Shown one piece after another: positions 16,803-25,863 of a DNA stretch of 64,000 bases. The notes below the pieces were generated by a model that searched no databases, had not been told where the DNA came from, and worked only from the letters and a program-made list of their open reading frames with translations. A program made the translations under genes and the position numbers. The stretch is taken from the NCBI RefSeq assembly GCF_018343535.1, contig NZ_JAGYPF010000006.1, positions 124,001 through 188,000 on the forward strand, written 5' to 3'. The stretch comes from Neobacillus rhizophilus (GTDB taxonomy: Bacteria > Bacillota > Bacilli > Bacillales > Cytobacillaceae). Positions within the stretch are counted from its first letter, which is position 1. The number at the start of each line of letters is the position of its first letter.

Positions 16803-17803
16803 TAAAACATTTTTTAAAAGAACGGCGGAGCTGGATTCTACTCATTTTATCCTTAGAATTTCTCATCGTTTTTATCGCCTACATTGATTCTGCTATCCCG
16901 TTTTTGCCCGTCCTGTATATGGTTTTTCTGTCGCTCATCATCTTTGCGATTTTCCTAACCGTTCGTTACCACAAGGAGACTCACTTTTATAAAGGCCTGG
17001 AGGATTGGGAAAGCAGCCTTGATCTAACTGGCCTGCCGAAAGGCCGAAGCCCTTTTGAAAAAATTATTGAAAGGAGCGTCATCAGCCAAACCGATTCCCT
17101 CAAGATAGAGGCTTCCTCTAATCGGATGACGCTGGAGCAGGAAAAGGATGAACTGCTATCCTGGATACACGAGGTAAAAACACCGCTAACAGCTATGTCT
17201 TTAATGATTGAACGCATGGAGGATAGCAAGCTGAGGGCAAACCTAAGATTTGAGTGGTTGCGAATTCATCTGTTGCTTGACCAGCAGCTTCACCAAAAGC
17301 GGATACCATTTATGGAAAATGACTTATATATCGAAAAAACAGATTTAAAGCCGATTATTTATTCAGAGATTAAAACGCTGCAATCGTGGTGTATGCAAAA
17401 AGGGATCGGTTTTGATGTAGAGCTGGGTATCACCGATGTACTGACGGATGCCAAGTGGCTGGCGTTTATTCTCAGACAGTTATTAACCAATGCCGTGAAA
17501 TACAGCGAAGCCTCGGATATTTTCATAAAAAGCCACCTTCAATATGGACGGACCATACTTGAAGTCACCGATTTTGGCCGAGGCATTGACCCGCGGGATC
17601 TGCCCCGCATTTTTGACAAGGGCTTCACCTCGACCACCAAACATCAAGACAGCGCGGCTACCGGCATGGGGCTTTATCTTGCAAAAAAGGCTTCCCAGCC
17701 GCTATTCATCCATATCGAGGTGCAATCCAAATTAGGAGAAGGCACGACATTTACGCTAATTTTTCCAAAAAGAAATGAATTCCTTCATATATCAGGCATG
17801 TGA
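16799..17803 (+). CDS. BceS-like intramembrane-sensing histidine kinase
   Basis: A 334-residue sensor kinase. Two helices (about 11-30 and 36-55) are separated by only a few residues, so there is no extracellular sensor. This is the intramembrane-sensing type that reads the activity of its partner ABC transporter. The phosphoacceptor is H124 in WIHEVKTPLTAM. The N box LLTNAVKYS and the G boxes DFGRGI and ATGMGLYLAKK are intact. It is translationally coupled to the regulator. Its stop codon lies inside the left arm of the putative BceR operator. Confidence 0.92.
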   Translation: MIKHFLKERRSWILLILSLEFLIVFIAYIDSAIPFLPVLYMVFLSLIIFAIFLTVRYHKETHFYKGLEDWESSLDLTGLPKGRSPFEKIIERSVISQTDSLKIEASSNRMTLEQEKDELLSWIHEVKTPLTAMSLMIERMEDSKLRANLRFEWLRIHLLLDQQLHQKRIPFMENDLYIEKTDLKPIIYSEIKTLQSWCMQKGIGFDVELGITDVLTDAKWLAFILRQLLTNAVKYSEASDIFIKSHLQYGRTILEVTDFGRGIDPRDLPRIFDKGFTSTTKHQDSAATGMGLYLAKKASQPLFIHIEVQSKLGEGTTFTLIFPKRNEFLHISGM

Positions 17804-17818
17804 CAACATTGTCACATG
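17797..17818 (+). promoter_or_regulatory. BceR-type operator
   Basis: A perfect inverted repeat with 9-bp arms, CATGTGACA and TGTCACATG, separated by ACAT. It lies about 60 bases upstream of the only good -10 (TATACT, 17869-17874), which lacks a -35. That arrangement fits activation by the upstream response regulator. Confidence 0.8.
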
Positions 17819-17903
17819 CTTTGCCGCATTTGTTCGGCGAAACGAAGGAAGTGATCTACACGCACCTTTATACTAAAGCTATCCAAATAAGGAGTGTGTC
17901 GAA

Positions 17904-18665
17904 ATGACAATTTTAGAAGCTAGTAAAATTTATAAAAGCTACGGCAATAAGTGGAATAAGCAGGACGTTTTAAAGGGACTTGATTTAAGTATTGAAAAAG
18001 GAGAATTCGTCAGCATCATGGGTGCCTCTGGATCCGGAAAAACAACGCTTTTGAATGTCCTCTCCTCGATTGACAAAGCAAGCAACGGGTCTATCAAAAT
18101 TGAAGGAAACGAAATCACCCAGATGAAAGAGAAACAGCTAGCTGAGTTTCGGAAACATCATTTAGGGTTTATTTTTCAAGAATATAACCTTTTAGATACA
18201 TTGACTGTAAAGGAAAACATTCTCCTGCCCCTGTCCATCACGAAAATGCCGAAAAAAGAAGCGGATCAAAAGTTTGCCGAAGTTGCTGAAGAACTCGGTA
18301 TTTACGAGCTCAAGGACAAATATCCAAACGAGATTTCCGGCGGTCAAAAACAGCGGACTTCTGCTGCAAGGGCGTTTATCCATGAACCAAGTATTATTTT
18401 TGCGGACGAACCGACGGGTGCGCTCGATTCCAAGTCGGCATCAGACCTATTGAATAAGCTTAGCGGATTAAATCAACGGCGTAACGCTACGATTGTGATG
18501 GTCACCCATGATCCTGTTGCGGCCAGCTTCAGCAGCCGGGTCATTTTCATCAAGGACGGGCAGATTTACACCCAGTTAAATAAGGGCGAACAGCCCCGGC
18601 AGGCCTTCTTTCAAGACATTATGAAAACACAAGCGGTGTTGGGCGGTGTTCAATATGAACATTAA
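17904..18665 (+). CDS. BceA-like ABC transporter ATP-binding protein
   Basis: A 253-residue ATPase of the MacB/BceA type. Walker A is G40-ASGSGKTT-48, the Q-loop is FQEYN (Q92), the signature is I144-SGGQ-148 and Walker B with the catalytic Glu is IIFADEP (164-170). It powers the partner permease to free lipid II-cycle intermediates from bound peptide antibiotics, and takes part in signalling to the kinase. GGAG lies 9 bases upstream of the ATG. It overlaps the permease gene by 11 bases. Confidence 0.93.
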   Translation: MTILEASKIYKSYGNKWNKQDVLKGLDLSIEKGEFVSIMGASGSGKTTLLNVLSSIDKASNGSIKIEGNEITQMKEKQLAEFRKHHLGFIFQEYNLLDTLTVKENILLPLSITKMPKKEADQKFAEVAEELGIYELKDKYPNEISGGQKQRTSAARAFIHEPSIIFADEPTGALDSKSASDLLNKLSGLNQRRNATIVMVTHDPVAASFSSRVIFIKDGQIYTQLNKGEQPRQAFFQDIMKTQAVLGGVQYEH

Positions 18666-20601
18666 TCAACTGATCATTCGCAACCTGAAAAAGAACTTGA
18701 AAAATTATTTTTTGTATGTGTTTGCATTGGTCTTTAGTGTAGCTTTATATTTCGCGTTTGTTACGCTGCAGTATGACCCGGCGATGACGGAGGCGAAAGG
18801 GACCATCAAAGGGGCCGCCGCCGTTCGGACCGCTTCGATTTTGCTTGTCGCAATTGTCTCCATCTTTTTGCTGTATGCCAATAACATTTTCATCAAGCGG
18901 CGGAGCAAAGAAATCGGATTATTCCAGTTAATCGGAATGACCAAAGGCCGGATTTTCCGGATTCTCAGTGCCGAGAACTTTATCCTTTACTTCGGCTCCC
19001 TGGTGATTGGCATCTTTCTCGGGTTTTCGGTGTCACGGCTAATTTTGATGATTTTATTTAAAATTACCGGCGTTGATGCAGTAGCCAGTCTTCATTTCTC
19101 ATCAGAGGCACTCGTGCAAACAATGATCGTGTTTATCGTGATTTACCTGTTTATCATATTGATGAACTATCTATTTATCAAACGCCAAAGCATTTTAGCT
19201 TTGTTTAGGGTCATTTCATCGACAGAGGGCAAAGTGAAAAAATTATCCATGTTTCAAAACTTTATTGGGATTCTTGGATTGGTGCTGATTGCCACCGGCT
19301 ATTATGTTTCTTCCAAGCTGTTCGGCGGAGATTTTACCACCATGCCGGCATTATTTGCGGCGATGACGGGAATTCTGGGATCAGTCATTATCGGAACGTA
19401 TTTGTTTTATAAGGGTTCGGTCAGTTTCATTTTCCAACTCATCCGCAAACGGAAAGACGGCTACTTATCAATTAATGAAGTGATGTCGCTGTCCTCCATC
19501 ATGTTCCGAATGAAATCGAATGCCATGTTATTAACGATTATCACGACTGTATCGGCGCTGGCAATCGGTCTATTATCGTTATGCTATATCTCCTATTATT
19601 CTGTTGACAAAACAGCCCAAAATAATGTGGCCGCTGATTTTGCTTTTATTACCGAAGGGGATGCAACGACATTTGAGACCGCCCTGGACAATGCAGGAAT
19701 CGATTTTCATGAAAAACGTATTGAGGTTATTCAGGTCAGCGCAAACTTGAAGCCAATCCTAGAACGGAATTTGGAAGGAATGATGGTTGACCCTGCCAAC
19801 ATGCCTATGTCAGTCATCAGCGACAGATCTGTAAAAAATGTTGATGCAGCACCGGGTGAAACTATTTTTACCGGCTATAGTGATTTGCTGCAGAAGTTTA
19901 TGACCTTAAAGGATTCAGGAACGATTGAATTTAAGGGGCTTCATCAAGTGATTCCGTTAAAATACTCGGGACTGGAAAAAGAGTTCGTCATTTCCTGGTA
20001 CTACACAGCTGGAGGTTCACCGACTGCCATTGTTGATGATCCTGTTTTTCAGCGATTGAAACAGGATTTGGATCCAAAAGTTCAACAAAAATCATCCCTT
20101 TTCATAGGTATTAATTTAAAAAATGAGCAGCAGCTTGAAAAAGCCAATAAGATCTTCTCTAGTCTGCATTTTAGCAGTGAGCATGGAAATGATTCCCGTC
20201 TCGACCTGATCAAAGAGCAGAAAAAGAATATGGGGCTGGCCATGTTTATTGTTGGCTTCCTTGGGTTAACCTTTTTGATTACTTCCGGCTGTATTCTTTA
20301 TTTTAAGCAGATGGGAGAAAGTGAAGAGGAAAAGCCAAATTATACGATTTTACGAAAACTTGGTTTTACACAAGGGAATTTGTTAAGAGGAATTCAAGGA
20401 AAGCAGCTCTTTAGCTTTGGCATTCCGTTAGCGGTTGGCCTGGCACACGGTTATTTTGCGGTTCAATCCGGTTGGTTTTTGTTTGGTGCAGAGGTTTGGA
20501 CACCGATGCTTGTTGTGATGCTGTTGTATGCGGCACTCTACTCCATTTTTGGTGTCCTTTCGGTTTCTTATTACAAAAAAGTTATCAATGAAGCACTTTA
20601 A
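18655..20601 (+). CDS. BceB-like ABC transporter permease (FtsX fold)
   Basis: A 648-residue permease starting MNINQLIIRNLKKNLKNYFL, with ten predicted helices and a large extracellular domain of about 200 residues between the seventh and eighth (from VDKTAQNNVAADFAF to DLIKEQKKNMG). This is the hallmark of BceB-type peptide detoxification and sensing transporters. FtsX-like helices recur near the ends. Start at the ATG within the last codons of the ATPase gene. The locus most likely protects against bacitracin-like or lantibiotic-like peptides. The exact ligand cannot be read off. Confidence 0.93.
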   Translation: MNINQLIIRNLKKNLKNYFLYVFALVFSVALYFAFVTLQYDPAMTEAKGTIKGAAAVRTASILLVAIVSIFLLYANNIFIKRRSKEIGLFQLIGMTKGRIFRILSAENFILYFGSLVIGIFLGFSVSRLILMILFKITGVDAVASLHFSSEALVQTMIVFIVIYLFIILMNYLFIKRQSILALFRVISSTEGKVKKLSMFQNFIGILGLVLIATGYYVSSKLFGGDFTTMPALFAAMTGILGSVIIGTYLFYKGSVSFIFQLIRKRKDGYLSINEVMSLSSIMFRMKSNAMLLTIITTVSALAIGLLSLCYISYYSVDKTAQNNVAADFAFITEGDATTFETALDNAGIDFHEKRIEVIQVSANLKPILERNLEGMMVDPANMPMSVISDRSVKNVDAAPGETIFTGYSDLLQKFMTLKDSGTIEFKGLHQVIPLKYSGLEKEFVISWYYTAGGSPTAIVDDPVFQRLKQDLDPKVQQKSSLFIGINLKNEQQLEKANKIFSSLHFSSEHGNDSRLDLIKEQKKNMGLAMFIVGFLGLTFLITSGCILYFKQMGESEEEKPNYTILRKLGFTQGNLLRGIQGKQLFSFGIPLAVGLAHGYFAVQSGWFLFGAEVWTPMLVVMLLYAALYSIFGVLSVSYYKKVINEAL

Positions 20602-20606
20602 TTAGG

Positions 20607-20642
20607 AAATGGCCCTCATCCTTTTTTGGCGGGGCCATTTGT
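20607..20642 (+). terminator. rho-independent terminator
   Basis: AAATGGCCC / GGGCCATTT stem behind the permease. It is shared with the convergent phosphatase gene; the T-run is short. Confidence 0.7.
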
Positions 20643-20653
20643 CATTTGATTGC

Positions 20654-21280
20654 TTAGATTTGAACTTTTGGTACAAATATTTTTTCGTATTGATAGTCCC
20701 CATCCGCTTCATCAATCTTGATGACGGAGGCATTTTCAATCGGCTTGAAATTCAATAAATCCTCAACCGGCGTCTCCGTTAGGAATGCCAGCAACATATG
20801 GATAAAGGCGGCGTGCGTGACAATCACAAGATTATCATAGCGCTGCTGCCGCTTGAGGCGGTCAACCACCGTATTCATAAACATGGTCGCACGCAGGTAT
20901 ACATCAGCAAGGGACTCCCCATTTTGAAAACGGAAATAAAATTGGCCCGCCGCTTTATATTCCTTTTTAGCCTCCGGAGTTCGGTTGTTGAAATCATAAA
21001 GATTGCCAAGCTCCCATTCTCTCAAAAGAGGATTTTCGAAAAATGGAACCTCCCCCGGCAGCAAGGAATGAATCGCCTGGGCAGTTTGTTTCGTCCGTAA
21101 ATAAGGGGAACTGTATAGTACGGTCTTTCCATTCACAATTGTCTTCATAAAATCGGCCGTTACGTCGGCCTGCTTGTGGCCAAGCTCTGTCAAACTATGC
21201 TGGGAATCGTGCGTGTGCGCCATCACATTCCTGTCGACATTATGCTCTGATTCGCCGTGACGGATAACATAAATATTCAA
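20654..21280 (-). CDS. histidine phosphatase family protein
   Basis: A 208-residue phosphoglycerate-mutase-like phosphatase. The catalytic motif is R-H-G-E at residues 7-10 (YVIRHGESEHN). The second arginine lies in SSPYLRTKQTA, and the general acid/base region is in REWELGN. The second catalytic histidine is in VTHAAFIHML. The start is a TTG with GGTGGAG 6 bases upstream. It lies 20 bases behind the DinB gene and may be co-transcribed with it. The substrate is unknown; family members act on phosphosugars, phosphorylated vitamins or proteins. Confidence 0.88.
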   Translation of the reverse strand: MNIYVIRHGESEHNVDRNVMAHTHDSQHSLTELGHKQADVTADFMKTIVNGKTVLYSSPYLRTKQTAQAIHSLLPGEVPFFENPLLREWELGNLYDFNNRTPEAKKEYKAAGQFYFRFQNGESLADVYLRATMFMNTVVDRLKRQQRYDNLVIVTHAAFIHMLLAFLTETPVEDLLNFKPIENASVIKIDEADGDYQYEKIFVPKVQI

Positions 21281-21300
21281 CTATCTCCACCTCTAATTTC

Positions 21301-21840
21301 TTAGTTTTTTTCTTTTTTGGTCATCTTTTTTATGAGCCGAATCTGGCCCCTATGATTCAATTCATCTTCAAAAACATGAAACCATTTAAAATAGTTATTG
21401 GCCGGAAGGTCCCACCAAAATGGAGTCTGCTCAAATAACCATTCGTCCGGCAGGGTTTTAAATTTTTCAACGGTGGCAGCCCGGACTTCTGCTAATTCCG
21501 TTAAGTAATAATCAATGGGATAACCTTTGATTTCTTGTGCGGGTCTTCCCAGATCTAGTGCTGGATTTAAACGGGCAACTTCTTCATCGGTTAAATCGTC
21601 CCGATTTTCAAAGGTAACGATTTGGTACACTTTTTCAACTGCTGCAAAATGCGCGAGCAGCATACCGATGGAATTGGCATCCTCGTCATAAAGAAAATCC
21701 AGCTCCTCGACGGTAAGATCCTTTACTTCTTCAATCGTTGTGGCCCTTGCGTAGTCCATCATTGAAACTAGTTTGCTGAATTCTGGCCCCAGCCCATCCT
21801 TTTGATCAATGATTAATATTGAATCCATGTCTTTTATCAA
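21301..21840 (-). CDS. DinB/DUF664-like four-helix protein
   Basis: A 179-residue protein of the DinB fold (YfiT/DUF664 branch). Metal-ligand-like histidines appear in GMLLAHFAAVEK (middle) and in FHVFEDELNHRGQIR (near the end), the usual three-His arrangement. Members of this fold act as thiol transferases (bacillithiol or similar) or have unknown roles. The TTG start is supported by GGAGG 9 bases upstream. A CodY-like sequence lies about 75 bases upstream. It is probably in one transcript with the phosphatase. Confidence 0.8.
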   Translation of the reverse strand: MIKDMDSILIIDQKDGLGPEFSKLVSMMDYARATTIEEVKDLTVEELDFLYDEDANSIGMLLAHFAAVEKVYQIVTFENRDDLTDEEVARLNPALDLGRPAQEIKGYPIDYYLTELAEVRAATVEKFKTLPDEWLFEQTPFWWDLPANNYFKWFHVFEDELNHRGQIRLIKKMTKKEKN

Positions 21841-21920
21841 ATTCGCATTCCTCCGCTGTCCGAAAAATTCTACTCCCTACTATTCGGCGTTCACCATTCG
21901 AAGTCCTGTTTAATTTTCTG

Positions 21921-21960
21921 AAAAATAAAGAGACACTCCCCGCATCGGGTGTGCCTCTTC
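21921..21960 (-). terminator. rho-independent terminator (minus strand)
   Basis: GAGGCACACCC/GGGGAGTGTCTC-type stem, followed on the minus strand by TTTATTTTTC, 35 bases behind the PepSY-type gene. Confidence 0.8.
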
Positions 21961-21994
21961 CATCTTAAAAATCTATCATGTTAGCTTTTCCTAA

Positions 21995-22582
21995 TTAGAG
22001 CACCGCATTATAAGGATCTTCCTCACGTCTTTTCCTTTTTCTCTCCGCGCCAAGGACTTTAAGAGAAAGATAGATGCCTGAACCTGTTAGGAACATCATC
22101 GCAATGGCAGTCAGGTCGATCAGCCACTTGACATCGGTATTTCCGATTCGGCCTTCATGAAGTCCCCTGATGATGCCCATAGCGGATGTTTGGCCTATGC
22201 CTTCACCGCGGAACCCTCTCGTGAAGTTTCCGTTTCCGTTAAACCTGCCAGCTCCTCCTTGGAATTGGCCGTTTCTGTTCTGCCCCTGCATTTGATTACC
22301 ATCTTGCCCTTGCATTTGATTTCCGAATTGCCCATTTGTTTGTCCTTGGTTGTTATCGCCTGCTTGGCCATCCATTTGGCGATTAAACCCTCCTTGAGTC
22401 TGTCCAGCGCCGTTTGTAAAACCTTGTCTAAATTGACCAGGCTGGAAATTGCCGCGCTCCCCCATCTGGGTCTGTCCGATCAGCCATGGTTCATTCATAA
22501 GCAACCCTGTGAGCGACTCCATAAAGATTAACACAGAAGCTATCAAACCAATCCATAAATGCGTTTTTCTCACTTTTTTCAT
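21995..22582 (-). CDS. PepSY-associated membrane protein with Gly/Gln/Asn-rich loop
   Basis: A 195-residue protein with an N-terminal helix that starts KTHLWIGLIASVLIFMESLTGLLMN (PepSY-associated TM type) and a C-terminal helix (WLIDLTAIAMMFLTGSGIYLSLKVLG). Between them lies an extracytoplasmic loop of about 90 residues that is almost only G, Q, N, R and F, with repeats of the type Q-M-Q-G-Q. GGGAG lies 10 bases before the ATG. It follows the kinase gene after a terminator and is probably under the same control. Role unknown; an accessory of the neighbouring envelope-sensing system is my inference. Confidence 0.75.
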   Translation of the reverse strand: MKKVRKTHLWIGLIASVLIFMESLTGLLMNEPWLIGQTQMGERGNFQPGQFRQGFTNGAGQTQGGFNRQMDGQAGDNNQGQTNGQFGNQMQGQDGNQMQGQNRNGQFQGGAGRFNGNGNFTRGFRGEGIGQTSAMGIIRGLHEGRIGNTDVKWLIDLTAIAMMFLTGSGIYLSLKVLGAERKRKRREEDPYNAVL

Positions 22583-22657
22583 TTATAGTTTTCTCCCTTC
22601 AATATGCTTGTACCCATTAGATACCCTCATTATGAAGAGCTTTCCTTAAGATATTCT

Positions 22658-22698
22658 TAAAAAAATTAAAGAACCCAAATTAATTTTTTTGGGTTCTT
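22658..22698 (-). terminator. rho-independent terminator overlapping the kinase stop
   Basis: AAGAACCCAAA / TTTGGGTTCTT arms, followed on the minus strand by TAATTTTTTT. The kinase stop codon lies in the loop. Confidence 0.88.
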
Positions 22699-23930
22699 GG
22701 AAAGACAATTTCAATCAATGTTCCTTTACCAAGCGAGCTGTTTACTTTTACTTTGCCATGGTGCTTGTCGATAATCCATTTAGCGATGGATAAGCCAAGC
22801 CCTGTTCCCTCAGCAGATGTCCGAGCTTTATCGCTTTGGAAAAAGCGGTCGAATATTCGCGGGATGTCTTGCTCGGGAATGCCAATCCCGTTATCATTTA
22901 CGGAAAGGATAACGGAAGAGTGGCTTTGCAGGCAAGAAAGCTGGATTTCTCCGCCTTCATTTGTATACTTCATCGCGTTGTCCAGTAATATAACAATGAG
23001 CTGATGGATCCTTTCCTTATCCCCGCAAAAAGCAACAGGCTCAGGGGCGTCTAAATGGATTGATTTTTCTTGATATAAAGCAATGTCTTCAAATTGCAAA
23101 TGGATTTCTTTTAAAAGCTCATCGATTTGGAACTCTTGCTTCTTCATTTCCAGTTGATTGGAGTCCGATCTCGCCAGCGTCAATAAATTGGTCACCAGCT
23201 TGGAAAGCCTGCGTGATTCCTTCGAAATAGTGGAGATATCGTGAATTTTATCCTGGATGGTAGCCTTTGGATTCCGGAACAGCACATCGGTTTTAGCCTG
23301 GATGACTGCCAACGGCGTCCGCAGCTCATGAGAGGCATCCGAGACAAATTCCTGCTGTTTATCCCAAGCCTTCTTAATCGGGACAAGAGCCCTGCCAGCC
23401 AGGAAATACCCGGAAGCCAGCGCGCAAACGACACCAATACCACAGCCGATTAAGATAATTAATAACAGCCTATTTAATAATTCTTTTTCCGAATTGACGT
23501 TGCGAATGAATTGCACGGTGATTTTTCCGGCAGTCGTATTCACTTCAAAAGCGATATATCGGTAAGAAAATCCTCCTGCCTCCACATCCTGCAAGGAATT
23601 TAATTTTTTCGGGCGGATCTGCTCCTCTTTACCTGTAAATAACTCGGTTTCACGGCCTTGTTCCCCGAGCAGCTGTTTATCTTCCCCTTGCCATAACAAG
23701 GTCATAATCCTTGGATCTCGCCTCATGAACCTAGGACCGGGAGCGCCATGATCATCATCGTCGTCCGGCTGCTGTTGAAAATGGGCTGCAGATTCCAGTA
23801 ACGACCGGTTTACGTCCTGATATAATCGATGGTCCATGTAAAAATAAATAATGCTTCCAAGAATGCTGATTAAGACGATGAAAACCAGCGAATTTAACAA
23901 AGTGAGCCTAATATGTGTACGTCGAAACAT
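22680..23930 (-). CDS. sensor histidine kinase (OmpR-partner type)
   Basis: A 416-residue kinase with TM1 (about 11-31), an extracytoplasmic sensor of about 120 residues carrying a D-rich stretch (57-60) and GAPGPRF, and TM2 (about 154-174). A linker leads to HisKA with H201 in SDASHELRTPLAV. The HATPase has N box LLDNAMKYT and G boxes DNGIGI and GTGLGLSIAK. It pairs with the regulator 9 bases upstream. It is the closest neighbour of a MacAB-like exporter, as in peptide- or envelope-stress loci. The ligand is unknown. Confidence 0.9.
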   Translation of the reverse strand: MFRRTHIRLTLLNSLVFIVLISILGSIIYFYMDHRLYQDVNRSLLESAAHFQQQPDDDDDHGAPGPRFMRRDPRIMTLLWQGEDKQLLGEQGRETELFTGKEEQIRPKKLNSLQDVEAGGFSYRYIAFEVNTTAGKITVQFIRNVNSEKELLNRLLLIILIGCGIGVVCALASGYFLAGRALVPIKKAWDKQQEFVSDASHELRTPLAVIQAKTDVLFRNPKATIQDKIHDISTISKESRRLSKLVTNLLTLARSDSNQLEMKKQEFQIDELLKEIHLQFEDIALYQEKSIHLDAPEPVAFCGDKERIHQLIVILLDNAMKYTNEGGEIQLSCLQSHSSVILSVNDNGIGIPEQDIPRIFDRFFQSDKARTSAEGTGLGLSIAKWIIDKHHGKVKVNSSLGKGTLIEIVFPRTQKN

Positions 23931-23939
23931 ATGCTGCCC

Positions 23940-24611
23940 TTATTCTTCGTTCAGCATATAGCCGACACCGCGAATGGTTTTTATATCCGCATGATAGCCA
24001 TGGGGTTCTAATTTTTTCCGAAGATGATGCATAAACACCTCAACAATGGCGATGGTAGTATCTGAATCGAAGCCCCAGACTCGATCGTAGATTTGTTCTT
24101 TTGTTAAAATCGCTCCCTTGTTCTGGATGAGAAATTCAAGCAGCTCGTATTGCTTGGCCGTGAGCTTAATGGGTTTGCCGTCCACCACAATATCCCGTTC
24201 CCGGCCCAGTAATTCAATTCCCCGGTATTGAATGGTTTGGTTGGTCGTTAAGCTCCCGCTTCGTCTTAATAGGGCACGGATCCGCGCCTTTAATTCCGCT
24301 GCTTGGAACGGCTTCACTAAGTAATCGTCCCCGCCGCTGTCTAGTCCTTTTACGCGGTCCTCCAAGGAGTCCCGTGCCGTTAGAAAAAGAACTGGGATTT
24401 TTAGGCCTTCCCTACGAATGGTTTGCAGCACTTCAAAACCATCGATTTCTGGAATCATCACATCGAGTACAATCGCGTCATGTATATTTTGCATCGCCAA
24501 AAACAAGGCATCTTCCCCGTTTGATGCCTGATCCACTTCAAATTCATCGGATAATAGCTGGACAATGGATTCCAGCAAGGAGAGATTATCCTCTACCACT
24601 AATAAACGCAT
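23940..24611 (-). CDS. OmpR family response regulator
   Basis: A 223-residue response regulator. Receiver: acidic pair E7-D8, phosphorylated D50 in IVLDVMIPEIDG, Lys in LVKPFQ. Winged helix: LTAKQYELLEFL to TIRGVGYMLNEE. GGGAG lies about 9 bases before the ATG. The gene is read in the same direction as the exporter genes upstream of it, but a terminator hairpin separates them, so it may have its own promoter (TATATAAT at about 24640 on the minus strand). Confidence 0.92.
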   Translation of the reverse strand: MRLLVVEDNLSLLESIVQLLSDEFEVDQASNGEDALFLAMQNIHDAIVLDVMIPEIDGFEVLQTIRREGLKIPVLFLTARDSLEDRVKGLDSGGDDYLVKPFQAAELKARIRALLRRSGSLTTNQTIQYRGIELLGRERDIVVDGKPIKLTAKQYELLEFLIQNKGAILTKEQIYDRVWGFDSDTTIAIVEVFMHHLRKKLEPHGYHADIKTIRGVGYMLNEE

Positions 24612-24651
24612 AAATGAACGCTCCCAAAATATTTATTAAAATTATTATATA

Positions 24652-24684
24652 GGAAACAAAGCGGCCGCAAAAGAAAGGCCGCTT
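24652..24684 (-). terminator. rho-independent terminator
   Basis: AAGCGGCC / GGCCGCTT stem, followed by TTGTTTCC on the minus strand, behind the exporter permease. Confidence 0.75.
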
Positions 24685-24696
24685 AAATCCATACTT

Positions 24697-25863
24697 TTAT
24701 TCGTACCTTAAGGCTTGAATAGGGTTTAGTTTTGACGCTTTATTGGCCGGGAACACTCCGAAGATGACACCAACCACCAGCGAGAAAAGGAACGAACCAA
24801 TCATCACTGAAGAGGTGAATGACACTGTTAAACTAAACAGTGATGACAGCATTTTTCCTAATCCTACTCCAGCAAGGATCCCAATCAATCCCCCGACACC
24901 GCTCAACACAACCGCCTCAATCAGAAATTGCAAAAGTACATCACGCCGTTTGGCGCCAATCGCCTTGCGGATCCCGATTTCCTTCGTCCGTTCTGAAACC
25001 GAGACGAGCATGATATTCATGATTCCAATCCCGCCAACAAGCAGAGAAATTCCGGCGATTCCGCCCAACATCATCGTCATCGTATTCGTTACGGAGCTCA
25101 TCGTATCCATCAAATCCTTTTGGTTAGTGACGCTGTACGAATCGCTTTTGTTTGGATACATGCCAGCAAGCGCCAGTTTCACTTCATTCATGACCACATC
25201 CATTTGGTCCTCGCTTTTTCCTTGCAAGTAGACCTGGTTAATGGTTGTGCTTTTCACTAATCGCTGACCAGTGCTAAGCGGAACGATAATGGTGTTGTCG
25301 CCGCCCTGTCCCATTGAACTTCCTTTTGATGCGAGCACCCCGACAACTTTAAAAGAAGTTCCTTCTATCTGAATGTATTGCCCGACTGGGTTTTCCGCTC
25401 CAAATAAGGTGGAAGCTGTTTCCGAGCCGATCACAGCAATTTTTTGCCGATATTCAATATCAAGGTCGGTGATAAAACGTCCTTGCTTAACCTTTGTGTC
25501 TCGCACATCCGAATAAGCGGCATTAGTCCCCGTCACGGATACCTGCGAAGCGGTTTTATCCTTTTTCACATTGACACGGCCCGAAACAACAGGAGAAATG
25601 GCTTTGACACCATTCAATTTACTAAGTTCGTTGATTTTATCTTCCGTTAAAGCTAAATCCGTTCCAAACGTATTGATGGTTAACAGGTTTGTACCAAGCT
25701 GATTAATCCTGCTGGTTACATTCTGGGCCGAACCTTGAGCAATCGACACAAGCACAATCACCGAGGATACCCCGATAATCATCCCCAGCATGGTGAGGGC
25801 CGATCTGAGCTTATTGCTTTGGATACTGCGAAGTGCCATTTTAATAGATTGCCATATTCCCAA
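24697..25863 (-). CDS. MacB-like ABC transporter permease
   Basis: A 388-residue FtsX/MacB permease: an N-terminal helix in SALTMLGMIIGVSSVIVL, a MacB-type extracytoplasmic domain (about 45-260), then three helices. The second-to-last carries SERTKEIGIRKAIGAKRRDV, the mechanotransmission motif of type VII ABC transporters. It overlaps the ATPase gene by 23 bases. Together with the adaptor protein it forms a three-part exporter for peptides or lipophilic compounds. Confidence 0.93.
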   Translation of the reverse strand: MGIWQSIKMALRSIQSNKLRSALTMLGMIIGVSSVIVLVSIAQGSAQNVTSRINQLGTNLLTINTFGTDLALTEDKINELSKLNGVKAISPVVSGRVNVKKDKTASQVSVTGTNAAYSDVRDTKVKQGRFITDLDIEYRQKIAVIGSETASTLFGAENPVGQYIQIEGTSFKVVGVLASKGSSMGQGGDNTIIVPLSTGQRLVKSTTINQVYLQGKSEDQMDVVMNEVKLALAGMYPNKSDSYSVTNQKDLMDTMSSVTNTMTMMLGGIAGISLLVGGIGIMNIMLVSVSERTKEIGIRKAIGAKRRDVLLQFLIEAVVLSGVGGLIGILAGVGLGKMLSSLFSLTVSFTSSVMIGSFLFSLVVGVIFGVFPANKASKLNPIQALRYE

